DNA of 64,000 nucleotides from Planctomycetota bacterium (GTDB lineage Bacteria; Planctomycetota; Phycisphaerae; SM23-33). Every line of letters begins with the position of its first letter. Within the stretch, counting starts at the first letter, position 1. The notes beneath the pieces were generated by a model. The model saw only the letters and a program-made list of their open reading frames with translations. It searched no databases and had not been told where the DNA came from. The position numbers were made by a program, and so were the translations under genes. Below, in pieces: positions 46,846-56,731 of the stretch. Where the stretch lies: contig JAAAOJ010000021.1 in NCBI GenBank assembly GCA_009908915.1, positions 111,601 through 175,600 on the forward strand, in the 5' to 3' direction.

Positions 46846-46887
46846 CGGTCCGCACCACGCCGCCTGCCCGACCCCCCGGACCGTTTT
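46846..46887 (+). terminator. terminator-like hairpin (possible attenuator) before aroF
   Basis: CGGTCCG (46846-46852) pairs perfectly with CGGACCG (46877-46883), followed by TTTT (46884-46887). The loop is 24 nt. The left arm overlaps an alternative hairpin (CCGG-CGAG-CCGG, 46837-46848), so the two could be mutually exclusive. Confidence 0.4.
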
Positions 46888-46935
46888 GTCCAACCGACCC
46901 GAACGCACTCACTGACCGGCTACGGAGATGAACCC

Positions 46936-47955
46936 ATGATCGTTGTCATGAAACCCGGCGCGAGCAAAGACCAGGTCCAGCACGTGATCGACCTCGTGCG
47001 CGAATACGGCCTGAAGGAACACCCCATCGTCGGCACGGACCGCACCGTCATCGCCTGCATCGGCGACAAGCGGGCCGTCGACAAGGGCGCCATCGAAAAC
47101 GCCCCCATGGTCGAAAAGATCGTCCCCATCCTCGCGCCGTACAAGATGGCCTCGACGGAAGTCAAACAGGAACGCAGCCAGATCGAGATCGGTCCGGAGA
47201 AGTTCCCCATCGGCGGGCCGAAGGTCGGCATCATCGCCGGGCCCTGCGCCGTCGAAAACGAGGCCCAGATCATGCAGACCGCCGAAGCGGTCAAACAGGC
47301 CGGCTGCATCGGCCTGCGCGGCGGAGCCTACAAACCCCGCACCAGCCCCTACAGCTTCCAGGGCCTGCGCGAAGAAGGCCTGAAGTTGCTCGCCAAGGCC
47401 CGCGACGCGACCGGGCTGGCCGTGGTGACCGAAGTCATCAGCGTCGAAACGATGGACCTCGTCTGTGAACATGCCGACGTGCTGCAGATCGGCGCGCGGA
47501 ACATGCAGAACTACCCGCTACTGGAAGCCGCTGGCGAGGCGGGCAAACCCGTCCTGCTCAAACGCGGCCTGAGTTCCACGCTCAACGAGTGGCTGCTGGC
47601 GGCGGAGTACATCATCAACGGCGGCAACAAGAACGTGATCCTCTGCGAGCGAGGCATCCGGACATACGAGGACTACTGCCGCAACACCCTGCCCCTGACG
47701 GCCGTGCCCGAGCTCAACGAACGCACGCACCTGCCTGTCGTGGTCGACCCCTCACACGGAACCGGTCACGCGCACCTCGTGCCCGCGATGTGCCGGGCCG
47801 CGGTGGCCGCCGGGGCCGACGGCCTGATCGTCGAGGTCCACCACGACCCGGAGCACGCGATGTCCGACGGTGCGCAGTCGATCACGCCGGCGGCGATGGT
47901 CGGGCTCATGCCGGTGCTCAACCGCATGGCCACCGCCATCGGGCGGGACATGTAG
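46936..47955 (+). CDS. aroF: 3-deoxy-7-phosphoheptulonate (DAHP) synthase
   Basis: First enzyme of the shikimate pathway, joining PEP and erythrose-4-phosphate. The 339 residues have an N-terminal ferredoxin-like regulatory domain (1-70, [14 protein letters not shown]) then the TIM barrel of the type I-beta class: [41 protein letters not shown] and [10 protein letters not shown]. The regulatory domain suggests feedback control. The 5' leader has a strong promoter and a possible aromatic attenuator. KDO8P synthase is excluded by the domain layout. Confidence 0.93.
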   Translation: MIVVMKPGASKDQVQHVIDLVREYGLKEHPIVGTDRTVIACIGDKRAVDKGAIENAPMVEKIVPILAPYKMASTEVKQERSQIEIGPEKFPIGGPKVGIIAGPCAVENEAQIMQTAEAVKQAGCIGLRGGAYKPRTSPYSFQGLREEGLKLLAKARDATGLAVVTEVISVETMDLVCEHADVLQIGARNMQNYPLLEAAGEAGKPVLLKRGLSSTLNEWLLAAEYIINGGNKNVILCERGIRTYEDYCRNTLPLTAVPELNERTHLPVVVDPSHGTGHAHLVPAMCRAAVAAGADGLIVEVHHDPEHAMSDGAQSITPAAMVGLMPVLNRMATAIGRDM

Positions 47956-48067
47956 CGACCGGGACGAGAGCGGCTGTGTTCTTGAACGAATGTGGACGGT
48001 GCGGTTACAATGCCGCCAGGCGCCCGCGCAGTCGGCGGGCTCGACGAATCGAGCCGGGAGATTCACC

Positions 48068-48880
48068 ATGTCCATACGAGCCGTCATGCTGCTGACGCTG
48101 GTTGCCGTTGGGATTATTGCTCTCTGCATTGCCTACATCGACTGGACGCCTGACATCAGCCGCGACGAGTGGCAGGAGATGCATGGCGGGGTCAGGCCCG
48201 AGGTGCCGCAAGAAGTCATCGATGCCGCACGAGCCATGCAACGCGAAGCGATGGAGGAATCTATCCGTCACCGGATGAGAGCGATGCAGGCACAGCAGGC
48301 AATCGAGAACGCGACGATGCCGGGCGACCCGGCCGGGATGCCGGATACGGCCTCACAACTGCTCAGCGTCGAGACCGATGTCGCCGGCGCACGCGAATGC
48401 GTCGCCTCCACCGATCGTCCGTCGGCGGAACTGCTCATGATGCTGCTCTACAGCTACTCGCCCTCGCCGAAGCGGGATGCCATCGAACGGCGCGAGAACC
48501 CCGAGATCCATCGCGCCCGCCAGCAGGCGCGGGACGTCATTCGTGACTGCGTGACCAGGACCGACAACCCCCACATGTGCGACGTGCTCGGCAAGTCGTT
48601 GTCCCACCTGCGGCAGCCGGGCTATGCGGCGATGGCCTGCGACATCCTGGCCGAGACGGGCAAGGACGAAGCGGTTGCGGCGCTGATCACGGCGACATCG
48701 GCCAAGAATCCGGACGTTAGACGCCCGGCGTACAAAGCCCTGTCGCGTGTGGAGCCGGCAGATATCGGCCCGGTCGTGGAGGCCATGGAACGCGGGCGCA
48801 GCGACGCCGATCGCGAGATTGCGGAAATCGTCCGTCAGTGGTTTGAGCGACACGAGCAGCCTGGAACGGCAAGCGAGTGA
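48068..48880 (+). CDS. membrane-anchored HEAT-like protein, unknown
   Basis: 270 residues. One N-terminal membrane helix (about 4-26), a Met/Gln/Glu-rich helical stretch (about 55-95), then HEAT-like helical pairs in the last 100 residues (GYAAMACDILAETGKDEAVAALI, DVRRPAYKALSRVEPAD). No catalytic motif or known family recognised. The ATG at 48068 follows a weak GGGAG. It is followed by sixA on the other strand. Confidence 0.6.
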   Translation: MSIRAVMLLTLVAVGIIALCIAYIDWTPDISRDEWQEMHGGVRPEVPQEVIDAARAMQREAMEESIRHRMRAMQAQQAIENATMPGDPAGMPDTASQLLSVETDVAGARECVASTDRPSAELLMMLLYSYSPSPKRDAIERRENPEIHRARQQARDVIRDCVTRTDNPHMCDVLGKSLSHLRQPGYAAMACDILAETGKDEAVAALITATSAKNPDVRRPAYKALSRVEPADIGPVVEAMERGRSDADREIAEIVRQWFERHEQPGTASE

Positions 48881-48896
48881 AGCAGGGAACGGCCGT

Positions 48897-49361
48897 CTAT
48901 CGCGGCAGGATGTCAGGCGTGATCATCCAGGCGACGGACCAGTTGTCGTCCTCGCGCTGCAGACAGAGCACGCCCCCCTTCTGAAAGGCGATCGACTCTG
49001 CTTCGTCGTCATCGGCGACGAGCAGCGATGCCAGGCGGTCCAGGAACGGCAGGTGACCGACAATCATGACGTCCGTCCCAGCCGTCTCGAGCGTCTCGCA
49101 GACCGGCTCGACGTCGTCGGTCGGGCCGAGGTCGCTTTGCTCGATGGTTCCCTCGGCTGCTTCGACGTAGACCGAGAGGATCCTCGCGGTTTCCATCGCG
49201 CGGGTTTTCCCGCTGTGCCAGATCGCCCGAACCTGCAGCATCGTCTTGGCCAGCAGTTCGCCGACGCGGGTCACGTCGTTCCGCCCCTTTTCGGTAAGCG
49301 GTCGGTCGGGGTCTTCGCTCTTGTCTTTCGCTTCGCCGTGTTGAACGAGGTAGAGTCGCAT
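48897..49361 (-). CDS. sixA: phosphohistidine phosphatase SixA-like
   Basis: 154 residues of the short histidine-phosphatase branch. The nucleophile motif is VQHGEAK (His8), ERPLTEKG-type PDRPLTEKGR follows, and the second His is in VGHLPFLD. Unlike the paralogue at 27225 the catalytic histidines are kept. SixA removes phosphate from histidine on phosphotransfer proteins; the target here is unknown. GGAGG before ATG 49361 sets the start. Confidence 0.88.
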   Translation of the reverse strand: MRLYLVQHGEAKDKSEDPDRPLTEKGRNDVTRVGELLAKTMLQVRAIWHSGKTRAMETARILSVYVEAAEGTIEQSDLGPTDDVEPVCETLETAGTDVMIVGHLPFLDRLASLLVADDDEAESIAFQKGGVLCLQREDDNWSVAWMITPDILPR

Positions 49362-49430
49362 AGGTTGCCTCCGCGGGTATTCTAGCCGTTTGCGGGTGGA
49401 CATCGCGATAAGATTCTAATGGAGGTGCTC

Positions 49431-49700
49431 ATGCTGATTGTCACAACCCACGCAGTGTACCAGGCGTCCACGGGTAGTTGTATCGCACCGACTCGGCCGG
49501 CCGAACGTGGCAGCATGCGACGGCGGGGTTTCGCGAGTCGACGACGGAGAACATCAACACGCGGCGACTCGCGTTGACCGCGGACGGGCGGACGTGGGGC
49601 GCGGTCGGCGAGGAGATCATCCGCCTGGCGTGCCGGCCCGAATGCGCCCCCAGAAAAACGGGCTCTCGACGAAGACCGCCGACGACCCGGGTCCCGTGCA
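49431..49700 (+). pseudogene. decayed BNR/Asp-box repeat gene with frameshift
   Basis: ATG 49431 with a good GGAGGTG site begins MLIVTTHAVYQASTG; the frame then shifts by two bases at 49476 into LYRTDSAGRTWQHATAGF, an Asp-box (T-D-x-x-G-R-T-W), and later TADGRTWGAVGEEIIR. The similarity fades by about 49640. Intact relatives are beta-propellers of several hundred residues. The 446-bp gap 49362-49807 contains nothing else supported. Confidence 0.4.
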
Positions 49701-49807
49701 GCAAAACCGTCAACGCACTGGGCGTCGCTCAGGATCACCTCGTCATAAATAAGGGCTGCTCGAACTTCTCCGGGACGCCTGCATATCCGGGCTCGTGCAG
49801 TCTTGAT

Positions 49808-51199
49808 TTACGGCTGGACGTGTTCGGTATAGCTCTCAAAGCAGGCCTCGATGCAGCGTTCGCTGACGAAACCAGCCGGCAGATCGTCCGAAGGTTCCTC
49901 GGCCAGGGAAATCAAGGCGCCGGCCTTGAACTCCATCTCGAAGCTCTCGCTGAGGCTGAGGATCGGTCCGGCGTGCGGGCCGCTGACTTCCGAGGAGGCC
50001 TTGAAATCGACTTCCGCGCCGACGATCGCGCCGTTGATGCCCGTCGCCTGGGCCTTGAAACGCACCGCGCTGCCGGGGGCCAGAATTGCCGTGCCGGTAT
50101 GCTCCTTGATCTGGGCCCATGTATCGGTATCGGGCAATGCGTCGACACCCGGCAATGACGCGCCGCTCTTGAACTCGATCGTACCCGCCAAAGCATCTGT
50201 CGGGCCGGGGTCGGCCACGATGAGACCGTTGACCGTCACGTCGCTCTTGAAGTTCACGTCGTTGGGATACTCAACGAAGACAATGCCGTTGAGTACCGTG
50301 TTGTTTTTGAATTGGGGATTTGTACCGGCCTTGATCAGCACGTTCTCAAGGACGATGTTGCTGCCGTTGAGGTTCGTGCCGCTGTTGACGACCGTGGTGG
50401 TCATGTCCCGAAACTGCTCGATATCGTACTTCGGCCATTGCGGTTCTTCGACGTTGGTGGCAATGTGGTCGGAACGGATCAGATCAGGGTCGGTTGTTCC
50501 GCCGACCGATGCGTTGCCGTTGAGATCGACATCAAATGGGCTGCTGCCCATGATCGCCAGGTCGCCGGCGATGACCGCCGAGCTTTTGACTGTCATGGGC
50601 GTACCCGCCGCGCAGGCTGAGAAGATGTCCGGGCCACCGGTCGAACCGGGCAGACCGACGATCTGGGCACTTCCCTTGACCATGATCGAACCCTTGGCCG
50701 CCACGCCGTAGTCGAAGATGCCCGGCATGCGATTGGCGACCGCGAAATCCAGGCTCAGCGTCCGGCTTGTGCCGTCCTTCGTCCCCACCGCCCACACGCG
50801 GCAGCCCAGCGTCCCGTCCGCCGATGTCACCTGGCTGATGCGCAACTCGAATTGTCCGCACGCCAGCGTGCAGGCCGGGACGACGATATCGCCGTCGCTG
50901 TTGCGCTGAACGCCGGAAGCGAACCGACTGGCAAGCGACGTCGCCAGATCGTCCATCACGGAGTCGGCGTCGGTGTCGGCCGGGATCTCCAGATCCACCA
51001 GGGCTTTGGTGGCAATCTGCAGGCCGCTTTCCGCGGCCATAAAGGCGTTGGTCATGTCGGCGTAGCTGTCGCTGACAGCCAGTTCCCCGCTTCCCACGGC
51101 GCAGAGCGCAAGGCCCAACGCCGACGTCACGACCAGGGCAAAGACAGCCATCAGGAGGGCGACACCCCGTCGGTGCGCACATCGCGTGCGTGAAATCAT
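49808..51199 (-). CDS. PilX-like type IV pilus minor protein with repetitive C-terminal domain
   Basis: 463 residues. The N-terminus RRGVALLMAVFALVVTSALGL followed by FMAAESGLQIATKAL is the PilX/secretin-pilus minor pilin pattern. Residues about 150-440 have repeating short beta units (KGSIMVKGSAQIVG, VIKAGTNPQF-like, FKSDVTVNGLIVA, FKSGASLPG) suggesting a beta-helix resembling polymer-forming cytoskeletal proteins. GAGGAGG precedes the ATG, and a promoter is at 51298-51326. It appears monocistronic. Confidence 0.72.
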   Translation of the reverse strand: MISRTRCAHRRGVALLMAVFALVVTSALGLALCAVGSGELAVSDSYADMTNAFMAAESGLQIATKALVDLEIPADTDADSVMDDLATSLASRFASGVQRNSDGDIVVPACTLACGQFELRISQVTSADGTLGCRVWAVGTKDGTSRTLSLDFAVANRMPGIFDYGVAAKGSIMVKGSAQIVGLPGSTGGPDIFSACAAGTPMTVKSSAVIAGDLAIMGSSPFDVDLNGNASVGGTTDPDLIRSDHIATNVEEPQWPKYDIEQFRDMTTTVVNSGTNLNGSNIVLENVLIKAGTNPQFKNNTVLNGIVFVEYPNDVNFKSDVTVNGLIVADPGPTDALAGTIEFKSGASLPGVDALPDTDTWAQIKEHTGTAILAPGSAVRFKAQATGINGAIVGAEVDFKASSEVSGPHAGPILSLSESFEMEFKAGALISLAEEPSDDLPAGFVSERCIEACFESYTEHVQP

Positions 51200-51297
51200 A
51201 ATTCACCTCCTCAGTGTATCCATTCATGCTGCGGCAGAACGGTAATGCATGAATGATCGGGCAGCGTCACGGCCAGTCCAAACCAGCCGACATATGA

Positions 51298-51326
51298 AAT
51301 ATAGTATGTAGATGAGACGCAGACAA
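51298..51326 (-). promoter_or_regulatory. sigma70-type promoter of the PilX-like gene
   Basis: Minus strand TTGTCT (51326-51321), 17 bp, TATATT (51303-51298), giving a leader of about 90 nt. The rest of the 356-bp gap (51200-51555) shows no gene. Confidence 0.55.
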
Positions 51327-51555
51327 CCTCATTCTTCAAAATGGACGATTCTCCTAGAAACATGCGATGGTCCAGGGCAGAAACCCCCATGGCATCGCCA
51401 GCTCTGATGCGACCGGTTGACCGTTAGAGGCCTGCGTCACACTCGGCCAACAGACAAAGCGGGCAAGGTGTGAAAAGGCGTGGGGCGGGGTTTCCACATG
51501 CGGGCCAATCGGGTAGGCTTGTGTTATCGGGCATGCGACGCCCGGCAGGAAGACG

Positions 51556-52770
51556 TTGCTTGTGAAGTCCGTGGAAGCACAACTCCGACCGACCGGCCCA
51601 GAGAGCCTCCCCCGCGATCTGTTCGTGGCCGGTCTGCTGCTGGGTCTGGCGTTTCTGCTGTTTCCGGCCTGGGAGCGAACGTTGCCTCAGCCGGCGGGTG
51701 GTCCGCGCAGCAGCAGTTATCGCCAGGACGTCATCGGGCAGCTGGTATCGGCGTCGATGCTGGCGGCTCTGGGGTTTCTTCTGGCGATGCGACAAGGCGC
51801 GATCGACCTGAGCATATGGGCGATGATGGGTCTCGGCGGGCTTCTTGCTGCCTGGATGATCAACGCCGGACATGTCCCCTGGGTGGCGTTCCTCGTGGCC
51901 GTGGCCATCGGTGCTGTCGTCGGCGGCGTGAACGCTTTCTTCGTAGCCGGTCTGAAGCTGCCAAGCCCGCTGATCACACTGGCGACGGGCATTGGCATGG
52001 TCGCTGTGGCCGGCCAGCTCGTCGGCGCTCGCGAGGTCATGCTTCGCCCCGATGCCTTCGACGGCTGGGTCCGCGGCATCCAGGCGCTGCTGGACGCCAA
52101 GCAGCCGAGCGCACCGCTCCAGACGGCCCGTATGATTCTCGTGGCCGGAGCATGGTCGGTGGTTCTGGTAGTCCTGTTGTGGCGTTACCACCTGACGCTC
52201 AGTGTAAACGAAGACGCCCGGCGGCGTCGCCCCGCGCTGCTGGCGGCGCTGGTGGCCTCGGCTGCGCTGGCGAGCCTCGCCGGCGCGTGCTGGCTGCTGG
52301 ACCATGGGCGGGCGCCGGTGCCGACGCGGCCCGTTGACGGGCTGGTCATTCCCACGGCGGCCGTTCTTGCCGGCGCCGTTGTGCTCGTGGGGCGGGGGCG
52401 AACGATCCTGGCCTGTATCTGTCTACCGGTGGCGGTGTTGATGGTCAAGCTCTGGCGACAGGTGGCTCCGCCGGTGCGCAATGGTGGCTTTGACGCGGCC
52501 GTGGGGATCCTGGCCGTGATGGTCGTCGGACTGCAGCTGGCGGGCATCTGGGCGCTGAGCCGACGCCGGGGGGGTCGGGCGTGGCGTCCGCTGGCAACGA
52601 CCGTTGTCATGCTGATCGGCCTGGGCGTGGCGGGCTGGTCGCTGCGGTACGGCGGCCCGGCGGCCTGGCGGGGAATGAAGGCGGGACTGGGCATCTGGGG
52701 GCTGGGGGCGGCGGCATCCGTGGCTACCGTTTGTCGCGCGGCCATCCTGCGACGACGCCAGAGCGGCTGA
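51556..52770 (+). CDS. orphan ABC-type permease (RbsC/branched-chain family)
   Basis: 404 residues with about ten membrane segments. The first half matches the RbsC/LivH-type permease core: FLLAMRQGAIDLSIWAMMGLGG (an early helix and its conserved GxIDLS loop), VVGGVNAFFVAGLKLPSPLITLATGIG. The second half is hydrophobic but diverged, with RRRRP-type basic loops. No ATPase or binding protein is nearby. The start is TTG 51556 (AGGAAG upstream) or GTG 51562. Transport substrate unknown; a degenerate or repurposed copy is possible. Confidence 0.65.
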   Translation: MLVKSVEAQLRPTGPESLPRDLFVAGLLLGLAFLLFPAWERTLPQPAGGPRSSSYRQDVIGQLVSASMLAALGFLLAMRQGAIDLSIWAMMGLGGLLAAWMINAGHVPWVAFLVAVAIGAVVGGVNAFFVAGLKLPSPLITLATGIGMVAVAGQLVGAREVMLRPDAFDGWVRGIQALLDAKQPSAPLQTARMILVAGAWSVVLVVLLWRYHLTLSVNEDARRRRPALLAALVASAALASLAGACWLLDHGRAPVPTRPVDGLVIPTAAVLAGAVVLVGRGRTILACICLPVAVLMVKLWRQVAPPVRNGGFDAAVGILAVMVVGLQLAGIWALSRRRGGRAWRPLATTVVMLIGLGVAGWSLRYGGPAAWRGMKAGLGIWGLGAAASVATVCRAAILRRRQSG

Positions 52771-52825
52771 ACGATGGCGGCGTAGGACCTACTTGCCCAC
52801 AAGAGCACATGCGGTGCGGATGAGT

Positions 52826-55081
52826 TTACTTCGCCTCAGCCTTGCTGTTGCACTCAGCGACCACCATCGCGATATTGCGGGCCAGATTGAACGCACTGTC
52901 CGGCGCGTAGCCTTCGATGGTGTACGACGGATAACCGACCAGGCCAGCCGTAATGTCCTCCTCACTGAGGATGACCATCGGCCGACCGTCGGTGCTCATC
53001 TTGCCACGCAGAACCGGCGCCTGCGCCGGATGCTTGCGGGCGCTCTGGCGACGATAGCCGACCTTGCCGATCTCCATGCCCTGCAGGCCGTAGATCGGAT
53101 TGTCGATCCCCAAGCGATGCGTGGCTTCGACGCCGTGAAGATCCTTGACGAGCTTGACGGCTGCCTCAGCGAAGGCCGGCGAGCCGCCCGCCGCGTCGAT
53201 CATCAGCGTCCCGCCGCCCTCGACGTAACTCCTGAGCAGTGTCTTCTGGGCTTCGGAGAACCGCAGCGTTCCCAGGCCGGTCAGCCAGGCAATGTCCGGG
53301 TTGACGTCTTTGAGCTGGTCGATCTCGATCGCCTCTTGCGGCACGGTGACCTTCACATCGTGCTGCTCGCCCATCAGCCGGGCGAAGCGTTCGAGCGCGA
53401 GCGGCTCGGGGTCGAAGTGTCCGCTGTGTTTGAGCCGCGCGATGTTGACCGAGGTCTTGGGCGCGTCGATGGTCGACTCGGAGGGCCAGAGTTCCACGCC
53501 GCGATTGCGGAGCGAACCCTTGTCGGTGCAGTAGAAGTAGATATTGGCGGCGGCCTTGAAGTCATGGTCCCGGGTGGAGACGCGGTTGGTCTGCCAGCTC
53601 AGCGGCAGGTCTTCATCGGTGTGGATCACCAGCGGACGGACGCCGTTGGTCATCCAGTGGAACTTGACTCTGTTCCTTAAGTCGAAGTGGACGTCGTTGA
53701 TCGGGTGGTCGCGGCCGATGGGTGTCAGCTCGTATTCGGGAAACATCTTCGCGTAGACGCTTCGGATGCCGCGGCCGAAACTCGCTGCGTCGCATTCGGT
53801 GCAGCTGAAGACTGTTCCGCCCTGCAGGACGAACGTGCGAATTTTCTGGATCTGCTCGTCGGTCAGGTTCGGCGCCTGGGAGGCCGAGAGATACAGAATC
53901 GGCGCGTCGTGCCATTCGGCCACGGGGGCCTCCAGCGTGATGATCTGCCAGTTGACCGGTGTTTCGAAGGTCTTGCTGATCCACCGTGTGAGGTTTGCCA
54001 GGTCGCGCGGGCGGTTGTTCCAGTCCGACGGGAACTCGAGCTTGTTGAAGAGGATGGGCCGGCGGCCGCGGACGAGATAGAGCACTGCGTAGGCGGTCTT
54101 GTATACGCTGCCGAAGCTGCCATTCTGCTTCTGCCTTTTCAGCACGGCGGCCGTGCCGACCTTGTACCAGTCCACGTCGCCGAAGTACTTGTAGCCGCTG
54201 GCCAGGCCGACACGCTCGATGCCGTACATGTGGTAGAAAAAGTGCCTGGGGGCCAGTGTGTTCTCAAAGTTCTTGTCGAGCCAGTCGAGACCGGCCTGGA
54301 TCGACCGTGTTTGCCGACTCTGGCGGTCGACGTTGCATTTGCGGAAGGCGTTCTGGTAGAGCGAGTCGAAGCAGACAAACATGCTCGCCACGCCGGCGGC
54401 CGTCATCGTGGGCGTGCCCGACTTGCCTCTCCCGCCGTAATGCCATCCGCCGTCGTTGAGTTGCCTGTCCATCCACTGCTCGATCACCACCTGCCAGTAT
54501 TTCCTCGGTATCTCAAGACCCGCCATCTTGCCGCCCCAGACGCCAAGCAGACCGTACTGACTGTTCGAGTTGTCACCCTTTGTAAACGGCTTGGCCGGGT
54601 TGCAGTCATAGCTATACCTGCCATTTTTCGTGCTGCGCATCAGCAGGGTCACGTCGTCTCTCAGAAAGCGCGTGAATTTGCCCTGCGTATAGCGGTTGGC
54701 CGTGTACCACACCATGCACCGCAGACCGGTGGAGTAGGTCATTCGGTCTTTCTTGTAAGACTTCACCAACCACTGCAGTGCCTTCTCCATGCGCGTGTCC
54801 TGCGGAGTGACGCCCGACTCCAGCAGCGCATACATGGCGATAGCCGTCGGGCCGGTCGGATAGTAGAAGTTGTTGTGGGGGTCGCGGTAGGGCTTCCACC
54901 AGCCTTCCTTATCCTGCTGCGACCACAGCCACTGACAGGCTTCGTCAATGGCCCTGGCGACATCCTCATCCGTGAAGTTCTCAACGTCCTCCTTCTTCTG
55001 GTCGGCGTGCGCGGGGATCAGGAAGGTGGCGACAATGCCGAGGGCCACGAGGCAGGCGAGTGTGGTGGTGTGGTGTTTCAT
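52826..55081 (-). CDS. secreted terpene-cyclase-like repeat / DUF4159 protein
   Basis: 751 residues: signal peptide (about 6-25), toroid repeats of the prenyltransferase/squalene-oxidase kind (about 30-330; WLWSQQDKEGWW, MDRQLNDGGWHYGG), then two DUF4159-like regions (about 375-545 and 590-735; GGTVFSCTECDAASFGRG, GGTLMIDAAGGSPAFAEA). It is the fullest of the three relatives in this window and stands alone. GAGAGGA precedes ATG 55081. Function unknown; export and repeat architecture suggest a cell-envelope role. Confidence 0.75.
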   Translation of the reverse strand: MKHHTTTLACLVALGIVATFLIPAHADQKKEDVENFTDEDVARAIDEACQWLWSQQDKEGWWKPYRDPHNNFYYPTGPTAIAMYALLESGVTPQDTRMEKALQWLVKSYKKDRMTYSTGLRCMVWYTANRYTQGKFTRFLRDDVTLLMRSTKNGRYSYDCNPAKPFTKGDNSNSQYGLLGVWGGKMAGLEIPRKYWQVVIEQWMDRQLNDGGWHYGGRGKSGTPTMTAAGVASMFVCFDSLYQNAFRKCNVDRQSRQTRSIQAGLDWLDKNFENTLAPRHFFYHMYGIERVGLASGYKYFGDVDWYKVGTAAVLKRQKQNGSFGSVYKTAYAVLYLVRGRRPILFNKLEFPSDWNNRPRDLANLTRWISKTFETPVNWQIITLEAPVAEWHDAPILYLSASQAPNLTDEQIQKIRTFVLQGGTVFSCTECDAASFGRGIRSVYAKMFPEYELTPIGRDHPINDVHFDLRNRVKFHWMTNGVRPLVIHTDEDLPLSWQTNRVSTRDHDFKAAANIYFYCTDKGSLRNRGVELWPSESTIDAPKTSVNIARLKHSGHFDPEPLALERFARLMGEQHDVKVTVPQEAIEIDQLKDVNPDIAWLTGLGTLRFSEAQKTLLRSYVEGGGTLMIDAAGGSPAFAEAAVKLVKDLHGVEATHRLGIDNPIYGLQGMEIGKVGYRRQSARKHPAQAPVLRGKMSTDGRPMVILSEEDITAGLVGYPSYTIEGYAPDSAFNLARNIAMVVAECNSKAEAK

Positions 55082-55207
55082 GGATCCTCTCAATGTATGG
55101 ACAACCATCGTCTCTTTCTGCTGCGCGGGCGTAACGCGGAGGCATGAACAAGAACGCCGGGATTGACCACCGGTCTGGCGTGCCGAACGTCCATCCCAAC
55201 CACGCAA

Positions 55208-55499
55208 GCGTGCGGTGTCCTTTAACTATAGCATACACCCGGCCGCAAGGAAAGTCATAATCGTCTGACCAGGCTTCCCCTGGCGCTGTGACATGGGTTG
55301 GGGCGGGGAGGTCCTGAGGGCGAGGAACCCCAATACCCACGAGGTCGGATCTTGGAATGTTGAATTCGGATTTCGGTTTGCACGACGGATGCTCGTGGCG
55401 AAATCCAGAATCTGAAATCCGAAAGAGCCGCCCGCCACACAAGCCGAGACGCCTTCTCATTGCCTTGCCGGCGCTGCATGCCACCAAGCGGATACGTGC
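55208..55499. repeat. intergenic region with a dispersed AATCTGAAATCCG repeat
   Basis: TTGGAATGTTGAATTCGG (about 55353) and AATCTGAAATCCGAAAG (about 55408) recur, in the same order and diverged, at about 61087-61146. No gene is supported in the gap between the DUF4159 gene start (55081) and prfB. Confidence 0.5.
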
Positions 55500-56622
55500 T
55501 CAGGCCTTCACGCTCTTGCGGGAAGCTTTGTATCGCAGGTATGCGTCGACGAATTCCTGGAGGTCGCCGTCGAGAACACGGTCGGTCTGGCCGGTCTTCA
55601 GCTCCGTTCGTTCGTCCCGCACGAGTTGGTAGGGATACAACACGTACGAGCGGATCTGGTTGCCCCAGGCGATCTCGCCCTTGTCGCCGTAGAGCTTGGC
55701 CAGCTCGGCGTCGCGCTGGGCTTGCTCTCGCTGATACAGCTTGGCTATTAGCATCTTGCGTGCTTCGGCCCGGTTCTTGTGCTGGGATCGCTGGTTCTGG
55801 CACTGCACGACGATGCCCGTCTCCAGGTGCGTCAACCGGACGGCCGAGGAGGTTTTGTTGACGTGCTGGCCGCCGGCACCGCTGGCGCGGTAGGTGTCCT
55901 CGCGGACGTCCTTGTCCCAGTCGATGTCGACTTCGACGTCGTCGAGTTCCGGCAGGACGTCGACGCTGGCGAAGGACGTATGCCGGCGGCTCTGAGCGTC
56001 GAAGGGGCTGACGCGCACCAGCCGATGCACGCCCCGCTCGCACGAGAGATACCCATAGGCGTACGGCCCGGTCACCAGCAGTGTCACGCTGCGGATGCCC
56101 GCTTCCTCGCCGTCGGTGCGGTCGACTTCCTCGACCTTGAAATCGCTCCGCTCGAAATAGCGCAGGTACATGCGCATGAGCATCTCGGCCCAGTCGCAGC
56201 TCTCCGTGCCGCCCGCGCCGGCATGGATGCTGAAGTAACACGGCCCCGCGTCGTGCGGGCCGCTCAGCAGCATGCGCAGCTCCAGGCGTTCGAGGTCCTG
56301 CTGCAACGTCTCGGCTACCGTCGCGACTTCCTGTCGCTCCTCGTTGCTGTCGGCCTCCTCGGCCAGCTCGTAGTGCGCCTGAAGGTCGTCGCCGCGCCGA
56401 GTAATTTCATCGGCCGGGTCGACGATGGTCTTGACGGCCTTGAAACGCGCGACGGTTTTCTGGGCGACCTCGGGATTGTCCCAGAAGCCCGGCTCAGCCA
56501 TCTTGGCCTGGAGGGCCTGCATTGTCTCGCGGCGGGCAGGCAAGTCAAAGAGAGTCCCGGAGTGCGACGATCCGGGCGATGAGGGACTCGATGGTGTTCG
56601 ACAAATCGGCAAGCTCTATCAT
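55500..56622 (-). CDS. prfB: peptide chain release factor 2 with programmed +1 frameshift
   Basis: Releases peptides at UGA and UAA. Translation starts at ATG 56622; after 25 codons an in-frame TGA (56547-56545) sits in CTT-TGA-C, the classic RF2 autoregulatory frameshift site at the same codon 26 as in E. coli. A +1 shift skips one base (56547) and gives DLPARRETMQ onward to 55500, 373 residues in total. SAGGTESCDWAE and the catalytic GGQ (SGAGGQHVNKT) are present. The usual upstream Shine-Dalgarno-like stimulator is weak here (CGGGAC). Confidence 0.93.
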
Positions 56623-56731
56623 GCCCCCATCATAGCGACTCGCGTCCCCGTCGCCAATAGGCTGCCACCTGGAAATGACTATGCACTAACAACGTCATTG
56701 CGTATACTTTCGACTCAGGAAGGAGCCTACA

